NCBI GenBank assembly: GCA_026168605.1
Contig: JAPFDX010000033.1
Location: forward strand, 1-44,383
Origin: Roseburia sp.
GTDB lineage: Bacteria > Bacillota > Clostridia > Lachnospirales > Lachnospiraceae
DNA length: 44,383 nt
Direction: 5' to 3'
Each line of letters begins with the position of its first letter. Position 1 is the first letter of the stretch. Positions 16,377 through 26,988 of this stretch are shown here, in pieces. The position numbers and the translations under genes are program-made. The notes beneath the pieces are model-generated. The model saw nothing but the letters and a program-made list of their open reading frames with translations. It was not told the DNA's origin and made no database searches.

Positions 16377-16901
16377 ATGAGAAGACAGGTATTATCGCTT
16401 TTGGTTGAGAATAATCCGGGCGTGACGAGTCATATTTCCGGTCTGTTCAGTCGGAGAGGCTATAATATCGACAGCTTTTCTTCGGGCGTGACGGCGGATC
16501 CGAGATATACCAGAATCACGATCGTGGCAAGCGGGGATGAACAGATTTTGGAACAGATCGAGAAGCAGCTCGCCAAGCTCGAGGATGTGGTGGATATCAA
16601 GAAGCTGGAACCGGGCTCGTCAGTGACGAGAGAGCTCATTTTGGTCAAGATCCGCGCGAAGGATGTGGAGCGCCAGCCGATCATCAGCGTGACGGAGATT
16701 TTCCACGGCAAGCTGGTGGACGTCACACACGATTCCATGGTCGTGGAGCTGACGGGACAGCAGGAGAAGCTGGACGCCTTTTTGGATCTGGTGGAGGGCT
16801 ACGGCATACTGGAACTGGCGCGGACGGGCATCACGGGTCTCTCGAGAGGCTGCGCCGATGTGAAGATATTTGATGAGAACGGACACCTGCAAAGCTTGTA
16901 G
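16377..16901 (+). CDS. ilvN: acetolactate synthase small (regulatory) subunit
   Basis: A 174-residue regulatory subunit that confers valine feedback inhibition on acetohydroxyacid synthase, the first common step of branched-chain amino acid synthesis. The N-terminal ACT domain begins LSLLVENNPGVTSHISGLFSRRGYNIDSF, and the C-terminal IlvN domain contains ELILVKIRA and GILELARTGITGLSRG. AAGGAAGG precedes ATG 16377. The catalytic subunit (ilvB) is not adjacent: ilvC follows 41 bases later instead, so the large subunit must be encoded elsewhere. Confidence 0.95.
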   Translation: MRRQVLSLLVENNPGVTSHISGLFSRRGYNIDSFSSGVTADPRYTRITIVASGDEQILEQIEKQLAKLEDVVDIKKLEPGSSVTRELILVKIRAKDVERQPIISVTEIFHGKLVDVTHDSMVVELTGQQEKLDAFLDLVEGYGILELARTGITGLSRGCADVKIFDENGHLQSL

Positions 16902-16918
16902 ATGTGCGCGACATATAA

Positions 16919-17965
<1,047 letters not shown>

Positions 17966-17980
17966 GATACATAAAACCGG

Positions 17981-18008
17981 TTGACAAATGTTTTCCGTAT
18001 GTTAAAAT
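17981..18008 (+). promoter_or_regulatory. leuS promoter
   Basis: TTGACA at 17981-17986, 16-base spacer, TAAAAT at 18003-18008; transcription would start near 18015, after the ilvC stop. Confidence 0.75.
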
Positions 18009-18015
18009 AAATCAT

Positions 18016-18095
18016 ATCGCAGAATCGGATCAGGTTCTGCTACAGCACGGAGAATCGATCTTCGTCTCTAAGTTTTTGGAGACGAAGATTTTTTT
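18016..18095 (+). ncRNA. short leuS leader with terminator hairpin
   Basis: Between the promoter and leuS lies an approximately 80-base leader. It contains a hairpin GCAGAA/TTCTGC (18019-18040) and then a perfect 11-bp stem ATCTTCGTCTC (18058-18068) with GAGACGAAGAT (18079-18089) followed by seven T, placed directly before the AAGGAGG ribosome site. A terminator so placed implies regulated readthrough. The T-box signature is absent, and no leader-peptide ATG exists. How the terminator is relieved cannot be resolved by eye. Confidence 0.6.
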
Positions 18096-18107
18096 AAGGA
18101 GGAAATT

Positions 18108-20525
18108 ATGTCAGAACTTTACAATCACAAGGTCATTGAGAAAAAATGGCAGGATCTCTGGGATGAGAAAAAAGCGTTTGCCGCAACGGACGATTACAGC
18201 AGACCGAAATACTATGCGCTCGTGGAGTTCCCGTACCCGTCGGGGCAGGGGCTGCACGTCGGTCATCCAAGACCTTACACCGCGCTTGACATCGTGGCGA
18301 GAAAGCGCAGGATGCAGGGCTACAATGTGCTCTATCCGATGGGATGGGATGCGTTTGGTCTGCCGACGGAAAACTATGCGATCAAGAATAAAGTCCATCC
18401 GAAGATCGTCACCGCGAACAATGTTGCCCGTTTTAAGGAGCAGCTTCACTCGCTGGGATATTCCTTTGACTGGGACAGAGAGGTGAATACGACAGATCCG
18501 GATTACTACAAGTGGACGCAGTGGATTTTCCTGAAATTATTTAAGGAAGGGCTTGCCTACAAGAAGGAGATGCCGATCAACTGGTGTACTTCCTGCAAGG
18601 TTGGTCTTGCCAACGAGGAGGTTGTAAACGGCGCCTGCGAGCGCTGTGGTTCTCCGGTTGTGCGCAAGGTCAAGAGCGAGTGGATGTTAAAGATCACCGA
18701 GTATGCCGACAAGCTTTTGGAAGGGCTTGAGGATGTGGATTACATTGAGCGCGTAAAGGTTTCCCAGAAGAACTGGATCGGCAAATCCAAGGGCGCTGAG
18801 GTCGATTTTTCCATCAAGGGAAAAGAGGATAAGCTCCGCGTCTACACAACGCGCTGCGACACGCTTTTCGGTGTGACCTACATGGTAGTCTCCCCGGAGC
18901 ACCCGATGATCGACAAGTACCAGTCGGAGATCACGAACTGGGATGCAGTCGTGGCATACCGCGAGGAGGCTGCGAAGAAATCCGATTTTGAGCGCGCGGA
19001 GCTCGCGAAGGATAAGACGGGTGTGCAGATCGAGGGGCTTGTCGCAGTCAATCCGGTGAGCGGTAAGGAGATTCCGATCTGGATTTCCGACTATGTGCTC
19101 ATGTCCTACGGCACGGGCGCGATCATGGCAGTTCCGGCGCACGATGAACGCGACTGGGAGTTTGCGAAGAAATTTGGTCTGCCGATGGTCCAGGTCGTTG
19201 CGAAGGACGGAGAGGAAGTGGACATCAGTGCAGGCGCGTTTACGGATGTTGCGACAGGCGTGCTGATCAATTCTGATTTTATCAACGGTCTGGAAGTGAA
19301 GGACGCCCAGGAAAAGATGATCGCCCATCTGGAGGAGAATGGCATCGGAACGGCAAAGACGAATTACAAGTTAAGGGACTGGGTATTTTCACGCCAGCGC
19401 TACTGGGGCGAGCCGATCCCGATCGTGGAGTGTGAGAAATGCGGTTATGTGCCGCTGGATGAGAGCGAGCTGCCGCTGATGCTCCCGGAGGTTGACAGCT
19501 ATATGCCGACGGATAACGGGGAATCTCCGCTTGCAGCCATGACTGACTGGGTGAATACGACCTGCCCGTGCTGCGGCGGTCCTGCAAAGAGAGAGACGGA
19601 TACGATGCCGCAGTGGGCGGGATCTTCCTGGTATTTCTTGAGATACTGCGATCCGCACAATGAAAAGATGCTGGCGAGCCCGGAGGCATTAAAGTACTGG
19701 ATGCCGGTGGACTGGTACAACGGCGGTATGGAGCACACGACACTGCATCTTTTGTATTCCAGATTCTGGCACAAGTTTTTGTATGACCAGAAGGTCGTGC
19801 CGTGTGCAGAGCCGTATCAGAAGAGAACTTCACATGGCATGATCCTGGGTGAGAACGGGGAGAAGATGTCCAAGTCCAGGGGCAATGTTGTAAACCCGGA
19901 TGATATCGTCAGGGATTACGGCGCAGATACGTTAAGAACGTATGAGATGTTTATCGGCGCGTTTGACTTAAGCGCGTCCTGGTCGGAGGACGGCGTGAAG
20001 GGCTGCCGCCGCTTCTTAGAGCGTGTGTGGAAGCTTCAGGACATCATGACGGAGGAGACGTCCTACTCCGCTGACCTTGAGACAAAGATGCACCAGACGA
20101 TCAAGAAGGTGAGCAGCGATTTTGAGAATCTGAAGTACAACACGGCGATCGCGGCAATGATGGCTCTGCTCAACGATTTTACGAAGAAGAACGCCATCAC
20201 AAAGGCGGAATACCGGACACTGTTACTTCTCTTAAATCCGGTAGCGCCGCATATCACAGAGGAGCTGTGGCAGATTACCGGAGGCGAGGGTTATGTCTAC
20301 GAGCAGGCATGGCCGGAGTATGATGAGGCAAAGACGGTGGAGAACACCGTAGAGATTGCCGTGCAGATCAACGGAAAGACAAAGGGGACACTGGCGATCG
20401 GCAGGGATGACGCGAAGGACGACGTCATCGCGAAGGCAAAGGAATCGATTGCAGATAAGCTGACCGGAACGATCGTAAAAGAGATCTATGTGCCGGGCAG
20501 GATTGTCAATATTGTGATGAAATAA
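18108..20525 (+). CDS. leuS: leucyl-tRNA synthetase
   Basis: An 805-residue class I aminoacyl-tRNA synthetase of usual bacterial length that charges tRNA-Leu. The HIGH-type motif is HVGH at residues 50-53 within [17 protein letters not shown]; the zinc-binding CTSCKVG and CERCG, the CP1 editing domain ([14 protein letters not shown], and the catalytic region VPAHDERD), and KMSKS at residues 586-590 are all present. The anticodon-binding and C-terminal domains end in [18 protein letters not shown] lies immediately before the start, right after the leader's terminator T tract. Leucine-related genes ilvNC lie upstream and leuCD about 5 kb downstream. Confidence 0.97.
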   Translation: MSELYNHKVIEKKWQDLWDEKKAFAATDDYSRPKYYALVEFPYPSGQGLHVGHPRPYTALDIVARKRRMQGYNVLYPMGWDAFGLPTENYAIKNKVHPKIVTANNVARFKEQLHSLGYSFDWDREVNTTDPDYYKWTQWIFLKLFKEGLAYKKEMPINWCTSCKVGLANEEVVNGACERCGSPVVRKVKSEWMLKITEYADKLLEGLEDVDYIERVKVSQKNWIGKSKGAEVDFSIKGKEDKLRVYTTRCDTLFGVTYMVVSPEHPMIDKYQSEITNWDAVVAYREEAAKKSDFERAELAKDKTGVQIEGLVAVNPVSGKEIPIWISDYVLMSYGTGAIMAVPAHDERDWEFAKKFGLPMVQVVAKDGEEVDISAGAFTDVATGVLINSDFINGLEVKDAQEKMIAHLEENGIGTAKTNYKLRDWVFSRQRYWGEPIPIVECEKCGYVPLDESELPLMLPEVDSYMPTDNGESPLAAMTDWVNTTCPCCGGPAKRETDTMPQWAGSSWYFLRYCDPHNEKMLASPEALKYWMPVDWYNGGMEHTTLHLLYSRFWHKFLYDQKVVPCAEPYQKRTSHGMILGENGEKMSKSRGNVVNPDDIVRDYGADTLRTYEMFIGAFDLSASWSEDGVKGCRRFLERVWKLQDIMTEETSYSADLETKMHQTIKKVSSDFENLKYNTAIAAMMALLNDFTKKNAITKAEYRTLLLLLNPVAPHITEELWQITGGEGYVYEQAWPEYDEAKTVENTVEIAVQINGKTKGTLAIGRDDAKDDVIAKAKESIADKLTGTIVKEIYVPGRIVNIVMK

Positions 20526-20553
20526 GCGTACAGTTTCAGAAACGGAGTATGCC

Positions 20554-21429
20554 ATGACCCTGCACCATTTGGAAATATTTGTCGCCGTGTGCCGTGAGAA
20601 AACGACGCACGCGGCGGCGGAAAAGTTGAATCTCTCACAGCCCGCCGTCTCAAAGGCGATCACGGATCTTGAGAAATATTATCAGGTTTCGCTCTTTGAA
20701 CGGATCAACCGCCGTCTCTACCTGACACCGGTCGGGGAGACGATGCGGGACTATGCCTATCAGGTGTTGGAAGCGTATGAGCAGATGGAGACGGAGATCA
20801 GCCGGAGCGGCGCGCGCCGCCACATCCGCATCGGCGCGTCTGTCAGCGTCGGGACAAGGCTTTTGCCTCCTCTGCTCGCAAAGCTTGCGGAAAAGGATGC
20901 GCAGATCACTTACGAGGTGACGGTGGACAACACCAGCAAGATCGAACACATGATAGAGAATTACAGTCTGGATCTGGGGCTGGTAGAAGGGTATGTGGAC
21001 AACCGGAATCTGGTGATGAAAAATGTCGCAGAGGATGCGCTTGTGCTCGCCATGCGCGCCGGGCATCCTCTGTTAAAGAGGGAGACACCCGACATTTCTG
21101 CGCTGGAGAACTATTCTTTTATCACGCGCGAGGGCGGGAGCAGCGCCAGAAATCAGTTGGAACTGTATCTGCAGGAGCTTGGTGTGCATCTTACCCCAAA
21201 TTATTCGTGTAGCAATATCGAAGCGATCAAGCAGGCGCTTTTGTACACGGACGGCATTTCTGTCTTGTCCAAAATGATGATAGAGCAGGAATTGAGAACG
21301 GGAATACTCGCGGTACTCCCGTGGGAGAATCTGGAATTTAAGCGGACGATACGTCTGATCTATCACAAAAACAAGCATATCTCTCCGGCGATGGAGACCT
21401 TTCTCTCTCTTTTAGAGGAACAGATATAA
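20554..21429 (+). CDS. LysR family transcriptional regulator
   Basis: A 291-residue LysR-type regulator. The winged-helix DNA-binding region is residues 1-60 (HHLEIFVAVCREKTTHAAAEKLNLSQPAVSKAITDLEKYY), then a linker helix and a type-2 periplasmic-binding-like effector domain from about residue 90 (IRIGASVSVGTRLLPPLLAKL). It resembles CysL-type clostridial regulators. It follows leuS by 28 bases without a visible terminator. Its 3' end overlaps that of the opposing chromate-transporter gene by 18 bases, making the transporter pair a plausible target, but the effector is unknown. Confidence 0.9.
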   Translation: MTLHHLEIFVAVCREKTTHAAAEKLNLSQPAVSKAITDLEKYYQVSLFERINRRLYLTPVGETMRDYAYQVLEAYEQMETEISRSGARRHIRIGASVSVGTRLLPPLLAKLAEKDAQITYEVTVDNTSKIEHMIENYSLDLGLVEGYVDNRNLVMKNVAEDALVLAMRAGHPLLKRETPDISALENYSFITREGGSSARNQLELYLQELGVHLTPNYSCSNIEAIKQALLYTDGISVLSKMMIEQELRTGILAVLPWENLEFKRTIRLIYHKNKHISPAMETFLSLLEEQI

Positions 21430-21972
21430 AAGTGTTCCCACAACGCTGCTGCCAAGAATGATCAGGATCGGATTTACCTTGTATTTTCTTAAAAGAAACA
21501 GACAGACCGCAAAGAGCGAGAGCTCAACATACTGGATATTTGCGACCGTGGTTACCCCGTCGCGGAAAACGCCGAGCGTCAAAATCGACAGTCCGGCGGA
21601 GGCGATCAGCGCGACGACCGCAGGGCGGAGGGACGCGAGTACAGTCTGGATGCCGGAAAAACTTCTGTATTTATAGTAAAAATGTGCGAGCGAGAGGCAG
21701 ATGACAAAGGATGGGATAATGCATCCGAGCGTGCACACCAGCACTCCGGGCACTCCACCGAGCTGCATCCCTACAAAGGTGGACGAGTTGATGGAGATCG
21801 GTCCCGGGGTCATTTCTGCGATCGCGATCAGGTCGCTGAATTCCTCGATGGACATCAACTGCAAAATATTGACGATCTGATCCTGGATCAGCGGAATGGC
21901 GGCGTAGCCCCCTCCGACACTGAACATACCAACCTGCATAAAGGAAAAGAATAATTGTAAAATTACCGGCAT
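21412..21972 (-). CDS. chrA: chromate transporter, second half-size subunit
   Basis: A 186-residue ChrA-domain protein with about five or six membrane helices. Signature residues are VGGGYAAIPLIQDQI and FSDLIAIAEMTPGPISINSSTFVGMQLGG, the conserved (F)GGG and E-x-TPGP motifs of the CHR superfamily. Start ATG 21972 is 11 bases downstream of AAAGGAG and begins one base after the partner's stop; a GTG at 21981 is too close to the ribosome site. Half-size CHR proteins normally work as pairs. Real substrate may be sulfate, chromate or another anion; this is not determined by sequence. Confidence 0.9.
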   Translation of the reverse strand: MPVILQLFFSFMQVGMFSVGGGYAAIPLIQDQIVNILQLMSIEEFSDLIAIAEMTPGPISINSSTFVGMQLGGVPGVLVCTLGCIIPSFVICLSLAHFYYKYRSFSGIQTVLASLRPAVVALIASAGLSILTLGVFRDGVTTVANIQYVELSLFAVCLFLLRKYKVNPILIILGSSVVGTLLYLFL

Positions 21973-21973
21973 A

Positions 21974-22546
21974 TTAAGCACACTCCTTTCGGGAAGAAAT
22001 AAAAGCGGTCATGATTCCGATCATCAGGCATGAGAGGATCATCAGGATCGCACTGAAGTCAAACACAACGGCTGCAAGAAAACATACGATCATCAGCGCC
22101 ACATAGAAATAATTTTTCATGGCGATGATGTTTGACGCGAGATTTAGCGTCACGTCGATGATCACTGCCGCAACGCCGGCACGTGTGACCTGAAGCGCCA
22201 GGGCGACGAGGGTGTTTGTGCGGAACTGCTCGTAGCAGAGGCTGATGAGCGAGATAATGATCATCGGCGGCAGGATCGTTCCGAATACCGCAGCCAGCGA
22301 ACCGGGGATGCCTGCCATCCGGTAGCCGATGATAACGGAAGCATTGACGGGCAGCGGACCGGGAGAGGACTGTGTGATCGCCGTGATGTCGAGCATTTCC
22401 TCCTCCTCCAGCCAGTGCTTTTCATCGACAAATTTCTTTTTCATCAGGGAAACGATGACGAAGCCGCCGCCAAAGGTGCAGGAACTTAACAGAAACATGG
22501 ATGTAAATAATTGCCACAGTAAATTTGTATTTGTTTTTTTCTTCAT
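21974..22546 (-). CDS. chrA: chromate transporter, first half-size subunit
   Basis: A 190-residue ChrA-domain membrane protein, the partner of the following gene; the two are likely to form a heterodimer with opposite topology. Key motifs are CTFGGGFVIVSLMKKKFVDEKHWLEEEEMLDITAITQSSPGPLPVN (GGG and SPGP) and ASVIIGYRMAGIPGSLAAVFGT. AAAAGGAGG precedes the start by a few bases. The stop codon is one base from the next start, which suggests translational coupling. A LysR-type operator candidate lies about 80 bases upstream. Confidence 0.9.
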   Translation of the reverse strand: MKKKTNTNLLWQLFTSMFLLSSCTFGGGFVIVSLMKKKFVDEKHWLEEEEMLDITAITQSSPGPLPVNASVIIGYRMAGIPGSLAAVFGTILPPMIIISLISLCYEQFRTNTLVALALQVTRAGVAAVIIDVTLNLASNIIAMKNYFYVALMIVCFLAAVVFDFSAILMILSCLMIGIMTAFISSRKECA

Positions 22547-22621
22547 GTTGTGACCTCCTTTTGTGATAACAGCATACTACAAAATTTTTAATAATAAAAA
22601 CATATATATTTTATTAAAAAG

Positions 22622-22636
22622 ATAACAAAAAGTTAT
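22622..22636. promoter_or_regulatory. candidate LysR operator upstream of chrA pair
   Basis: ATAAC-AAAAA-GTTAT is a perfect 15-base dyad with the T-N11-A spacing typical of LysR boxes. It lies in the AT-rich 200-base gap between the divergent chrA pair and the MATE gene. No protein-binding data are implied. Confidence 0.45.
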
Positions 22637-22746
22637 TAAGTGTGCGTATGGGAGGGAAGAAAACATCTCAAACTTGCAATGCAAAAGCATTTGGAGTAAG
22701 ATAGTACCCGAAAAGCATAAGAAAAGATATGGAGTAGTAGTTGGAA

Positions 22747-24105
22747 ATGGAACAGAGCAGTAAGGGAACAAAGTTGTTAAACGGTTCCATCTGGAAGGGG
22801 ATTGTGTCATTCGCAATCCCTCTCTTCTTGGGAAATTTATTTCAGCAGATGTACAATACGGTGGATTCTCTCATCGTGGGGAATTATCTTGGAAGCGACG
22901 CGCTTGCGGCGGTCAGCTCGTCGGGCAGTCTGATTTTTCTGCTGGTCGGCTTTTTCAATGGAATTGCCGTGGGAGCGGGCGTTGTGATCTCCAGGTATTT
23001 CGGCGCGAGAGATTACGAAAATCTGCGAAAGGCAGTACATACCGACGTGGCGTTCGGGCTTGTGGCAGGCGCCATTTTGACGGTGCTCGGAATGGTGCTT
23101 GCGCCGCAGATCCTTGTTCTGATGGGGACGCCGGAGTCTGTGATGCCGAACTCGATCAGCTATTTCCGCACTTATTTTGCGGGTTCGCTGGCGTTTGTCA
23201 TGTACAATATCGTGATGGGAATTTTGCAGGCGGTCGGGGACAGCAGGCATCCGCTGTATTATCTGATCTTTTCGTCAGTCATCAACGTGGTGCTGGATCT
23301 GCTCTTTGTCGGAAAATTTGGCTGGGGTGTCGGCTCTGCCGCGGCTGCGACTGCGATTTCGCAGGCTGCGAGTGCGCTGCTTTGTTTGATCCGTCTGATA
23401 AAAAGTGAGGACGTCTATCAGGTACGGCTGCGGGAGATACGTTTTCACGGCACGCAGTTGCGCCAGATCATTCAGATTGGTCTGCCGTCCGGTCTGCAAA
23501 ATTCGATCATCTCGATCGCGAACATTGTCGTGCAGTCGAATATCAATAAATTTGGCGTGATGGCGGTTGCCGGATGCGGCGTGTACTCGAAGATCGAGGG
23601 CTTTGCCTTCCTGCCGATCACCTGCTTTGCCATGTCGCTGACCACCTTTATCGGACAGAACCTCGGTGCGAGACAGATCGACCGCGCGAAGCGCGGCGCG
23701 GTGTTCGGGATTCTCTGCTCCGTGTCGCTGGCGGAGCTTGTCGGTCTGTTCGTCTACTTCCTGATGCCTTATCTGGCGGCAGCCTTTGACAGCAGTCCGC
23801 AGGTTGTGGAGATTGCGACCAGACAGGCGCACGTGGAGGCGCTGTTTTACTGTCTGCTTGCATTTTCCCACTGTATCGCGGGGATCCTGCGCGGTGCGGG
23901 AAGATCGACCGTGCCGATGCTTGTGATGCTGGCGTCGTGGTGCCTCATCCGTATTACTTACATCACGGTCACCGTGCATTTTATTCCAAAGCTTGAGGTG
24001 ATCTTCTGGGCTTACCCGATCACATGGTCGATCAGCTCTGTCATTTTCTTCTTGTATTTTGTCAGGGGAAAGTGGCTGTATGGTTTTGAGGGGAGTCGGT
24101 CGTAA
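22747..24105 (+). CDS. MATE family efflux transporter
   Basis: A 452-residue multidrug and toxin extrusion pump with about 12 helices in two related halves. The N-terminal WKGIVSFAIPLFLGNLFQQMYNTVDSLIVGNYLGSDALAAVSSSG is the family hallmark, and the second half repeats it (GLPSGLQNSIISIANIVVQSNINKFG). GGAG at 22731-22734 is six bases from an in-frame TTG (22741) and 12 bases from this ATG, so the true start could be two residues earlier. Substrate unknown. Convergent with the second LysR gene, 35 bases away. Confidence 0.92.
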   Translation: MEQSSKGTKLLNGSIWKGIVSFAIPLFLGNLFQQMYNTVDSLIVGNYLGSDALAAVSSSGSLIFLLVGFFNGIAVGAGVVISRYFGARDYENLRKAVHTDVAFGLVAGAILTVLGMVLAPQILVLMGTPESVMPNSISYFRTYFAGSLAFVMYNIVMGILQAVGDSRHPLYYLIFSSVINVVLDLLFVGKFGWGVGSAAAATAISQAASALLCLIRLIKSEDVYQVRLREIRFHGTQLRQIIQIGLPSGLQNSIISIANIVVQSNINKFGVMAVAGCGVYSKIEGFAFLPITCFAMSLTTFIGQNLGARQIDRAKRGAVFGILCSVSLAELVGLFVYFLMPYLAAAFDSSPQVVEIATRQAHVEALFYCLLAFSHCIAGILRGAGRSTVPMLVMLASWCLIRITYITVTVHFIPKLEVIFWAYPITWSISSVIFFLYFVRGKWLYGFEGSRS

Positions 24106-24140
24106 GCTGCCGGAGCAGGATGAAAAGGAAACTTCCCAAC

Positions 24141-25043
24141 TCACCCCTCTACCCGAAAGTTCTGATAGAACCGGATAAACTCCTCAAGGGACGTCGAAGG
24201 TCTGACATTGGTGCGGTAGGCGAAGCCGACCTCTCTTTTCGGGATCGGGATATCGAGTGGGATCTCGACAAGAGAGCCGTCTGCGAGATCTTTCCGCACA
24301 AAATTTTTGATGACGCAGGCAGCGCCGACGCCGATCCGTGCGAAATCAATGAGCAGATCCATATCCGAAATGTCGATGGAGTCGTGGATCTGAATCTGGT
24401 TTTCCAGCAGATAGCTGTCGATATACTGCCGGGTCATATTGTTTTTATCCAGCATCATCAGGGTCGCGTTCGAGAGAATTTCATGTCTGGTGATGCCGCG
24501 TGCCCGAAGGTTGTGCAGATAGTCGTGCGTTGCGACAAAAGTGTCCTCAATTTCTTCCAGAAAATCAAAGTGAATATTCTTAAGCGCCGCCGGACGACCG
24601 ATCAGCCCGATGTCGATTTTGTTCTCCTCGAGAAGCTTTAAGGTCTCGTTGGTGGACTTGCAGGAGATGGAGATGGAAATATGGGGATTCTGCCGCACAA
24701 ACTCTTTCAAATAAGGAAGGAGAAGATACTTGCAGAGCGTGGAACTGACACCGAGTTTTAAATGACCGACGCCAAGCTCGATGGACCGCTTTAACTTTTC
24801 CTCGCCGAGCGTGAGCGTCTCAAACGCCGAGCGGACATGGTCGTACAGAAGCCTGCCCTCATCCGTGAGCAGAACGCCTCTGGAACTGCGGGAAAACAGA
24901 CGGCATCCGAGACTTTCCTCGAGCTTCTGGATCGATTTGCTGATGGCGGGCTGGCTGATATAGAGCTCCTTGGCAGCTTTGGAGATATTTCCGGTGTTGG
25001 CGACTGTATAAAAAATCCGGTAGGACGAAAGACTCTGGTTCAT
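24141..25043 (-). CDS. LysR family regulator divergent from leuCD
   Basis: A 300-residue LysR-type protein: DNA-binding helix-turn-helix in residues 1-60 (SSYRIFYTVANTGNISKAAKELYISQPAISKSIQKLEESLG), linker helix, and effector domain from about residue 90 (LKLGVSSTLCKYLLLPYLKEFV). AAAGGA lies upstream of ATG 25043. It is transcribed away from leuC with about 180 bases between the starts, the classical arrangement of a LysR activator and its target, so control of leuCD is a fair inference. The effector is not known; an isopropylmalate-type intermediate would be expected by analogy with LeuO/IlvY-like systems. Confidence 0.9.
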   Translation of the reverse strand: MNQSLSSYRIFYTVANTGNISKAAKELYISQPAISKSIQKLEESLGCRLFSRSSRGVLLTDEGRLLYDHVRSAFETLTLGEEKLKRSIELGVGHLKLGVSSTLCKYLLLPYLKEFVRQNPHISISISCKSTNETLKLLEENKIDIGLIGRPAALKNIHFDFLEEIEDTFVATHDYLHNLRARGITRHEILSNATLMMLDKNNMTRQYIDSYLLENQIQIHDSIDISDMDLLIDFARIGVGAACVIKNFVRKDLADGSLVEIPLDIPIPKREVGFAYRTNVRPSTSLEEFIRFYQNFRVEG

Positions 25044-25058
25044 GATACATATCCTTTC

Positions 25059-25100
25059 ATAACAAAAATTTATACTTATTATAACATGAAAACGGGTTAT
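25059..25100. promoter_or_regulatory. candidate LysR operators between LysR and leuC
   Basis: ATAA-N7-TTAT at 25059-25073 has T-N11-A spacing, and a second dyad ATAAC-N10-GTTAT is at 25081-25100. Both lie in the divergent gap. Assignment rests on symmetry and position only. Confidence 0.4.
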
Positions 25101-25221
25101 GGTAAATATACTTATTATGTATTTCTATTATGATGTCCGGTGTGCTAAACTTTTTATAGGATGCCAGAGGCAAAGAGGGGCATTTATAAGAATTTTCTAT
25201 GGGAAACAGGAGGAAATACGC

Positions 25222-26481
25222 ATGGGTATGACGATGACTCAGAAAATCCTTGCGGCACACGCCGGGCTTCCATCGGTCTGTGCGGGACAGTTGATCGAGG
25301 CGGATTTGGATCTCGTGCTTGGGAATGACATTACATCACCGGTCGCAATCCATGAGATGGAGAAGATGAAGACGGACGGTGTATTTGATAAGGATAAGAT
25401 TGCGCTGGTGCTGGATCATTTTGTGCCGAACAAGGACATCAAGTCGGCGCAGCACTGCAAATGTGTGCGTGAGTTTGCCTGCAGGCATGACATCACGAAT
25501 TATTTTGACGTGGGGGAGATGGGGATCGAGCACGCGCTGCTCCCGGAGAAAGGGCTGACCGTGGCGGGTGATGTGATCATCGGAGCGGATTCCCACACTT
25601 GTACCTATGGGGCGCTTGGGGCATTTTCCACCGGAGTCGGGAGCACGGACATGGCAGCCGGCATGGCGACCGGAAAGGCATGGTTTAAAGTGCCTGCGGC
25701 AATCCGCTTTGAGCTGACCGGAAAGCCTGCAAAATGGGTCAGTGGCAAGGATATTATCTTACATATCATCGGGATGATCGGTGTGGACGGCGCGCTCTAC
25801 AAGTCGATGGAGTTTGTCGGCGACGGTATCGCGTATCTGACGATGGACGACCGCTTTACGATCGCGAATATGGCGATCGAGGCAGGCGGCAAGAACGGTA
25901 TTTTCCCGGTGGATGAGCGGGCAGAGCAGTATATGAAGGAGCACTCGAAGCGTCCGTACCGGATCTATGAGGCGGATGAGGATGCGGTCTACGAGGAGAC
26001 CTACACGATAGACCTCTCTGCACTTCGTCCGACGGTTGCATTCCCGCATCTGCCGGAGAATACGAGGACGATCGACGAGGTCGGCGATATTCCGGTGGAT
26101 CAGGTGGTGATCGGTTCCTGCACCAACGGGCGCATGGAGGATCTGCGCGTCGCGGCTTCCATTTTAAAGGGAAGAAAGGTTGCAAAGGGCGTGCGGGTCA
26201 TCGTGATCCCGGCGACGCAGAAGATTTATCTCGACGCGATGGAGGAAGGACTCTTAAAAACCTTTGTCGAGGCGGGCGCAGTGGTCAGCACGCCGACGTG
26301 CGGACCGTGTCTGGGCGGTTACATGGGAATCCTGGCGGAGGGTGAGCGGTGTGTCTCCACGACAAACCGGAATTTTGTCGGCAGAATGGGACACACGGAT
26401 TCGGAAATTTATCTGGCAAGTCCGGCGGTGGCGGCAGCGAGCGCGGTGACCGGGAAAATTTCAGATCCGGACAGCATATAG
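25222..26481 (+). CDS. leuC: 3-isopropylmalate dehydratase large subunit
   Basis: A 419-residue aconitase-family protein of the short LeuC/HacA type, the leucine-pathway isomerase together with LeuD. The 4Fe-4S ligands are C300 (GSCTNGR), C360 and C363 (PTCGPCLGG); the substrate-side motifs [34 protein letters not shown] and [11 protein letters not shown] are present. Start ATG 25222 is eight bases after AGGAGG (25208-25213); the open frame reaches 25099 but upstream residues do not fit the family. leuD follows 18 bases later. Small members of this family can also accept homoaconitate or citramalate-derived substrates, but leucine synthesis is most likely. Confidence 0.93.
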   Translation: MGMTMTQKILAAHAGLPSVCAGQLIEADLDLVLGNDITSPVAIHEMEKMKTDGVFDKDKIALVLDHFVPNKDIKSAQHCKCVREFACRHDITNYFDVGEMGIEHALLPEKGLTVAGDVIIGADSHTCTYGALGAFSTGVGSTDMAAGMATGKAWFKVPAAIRFELTGKPAKWVSGKDIILHIIGMIGVDGALYKSMEFVGDGIAYLTMDDRFTIANMAIEAGGKNGIFPVDERAEQYMKEHSKRPYRIYEADEDAVYEETYTIDLSALRPTVAFPHLPENTRTIDEVGDIPVDQVVIGSCTNGRMEDLRVAASILKGRKVAKGVRVIVIPATQKIYLDAMEEGLLKTFVEAGAVVSTPTCGPCLGGYMGILAEGERCVSTTNRNFVGRMGHTDSEIYLASPAVAAASAVTGKISDPDSI

Positions 26482-26499
26482 CAGAGAGTGGAGGCAGAC

Positions 26500-26988
26500 A
26501 TGGAAGCAGCAAAAGGTCATGTATTCAAATATGGAGATAACGTAGATACGGATGTCATCATCCCGGCGCGCTACTTAAATTCTTCGGATCCGAAGGAGCT
26601 TGCAGCGCACTGTATGGAGGATATTGACACGGAGTTTGTGAAAAAGATCGCGGAGGGCGACATCATTGTCGCCGGAAAGAATTTCGGATGCGGTTCTTCC
26701 AGAGAGCACGCGCCGTTGGCAATCAAGGCGTCGGGCGTAAGCTGTGTCATCGCGGAGACCTTCGCGCGGATTTTTTACCGCAACGCGATCAATATCGGGC
26801 TTGCGATCATTGAGTGCCCGGAAGCGGCACGGGAGATTGCCGCAGGCAGCGAGGTCGAGGTTGATTTTGACAGCGGAAGGATCACCGACCGGACGTCGGG
26901 GAAGAACTATCAGGGGCAGGCATTTCCTCCGTTTATGCAAAGGATCATCGACTGCGGCGGGCTCGTTCCCTATATCAACCGGAAGTAA
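26500..26988 (+). CDS. leuD: 3-isopropylmalate dehydratase small subunit
   Basis: A 162-residue swivelling-domain subunit that completes the active site of LeuC. Diagnostic sequences are [38 protein letters not shown] (with the catalytic S-R) and [21 protein letters not shown] at 26490-26494 is five bases before ATG 26500; an in-frame GTG at 26488 overlaps the ribosome site and is rejected. Its 3' end overlaps the convergent AP2 gene by 14 bases. leuA and leuB are not in the window. Confidence 0.95.
   Translation: MEAAKGHVFKYGDNVDTDVIIPARYLNSSDPKELAAHCMEDIDTEFVKKIAEGDIIVAGKNFGCGSSREHAPLAIKASGVSCVIAETFARIFYRNAINIGLAIIECPEAAREIAAGSEVEVDFDSGRITDRTSGKNYQGQAFPPFMQRIIDCGGLVPYINRK

Noticed and set aside
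18009-18107. A leucine-rich leader peptide controlling leuS
   Set aside because: No ATG with a ribosome site lies between the predicted transcript start and leuS, and no run of Leu codons is found.
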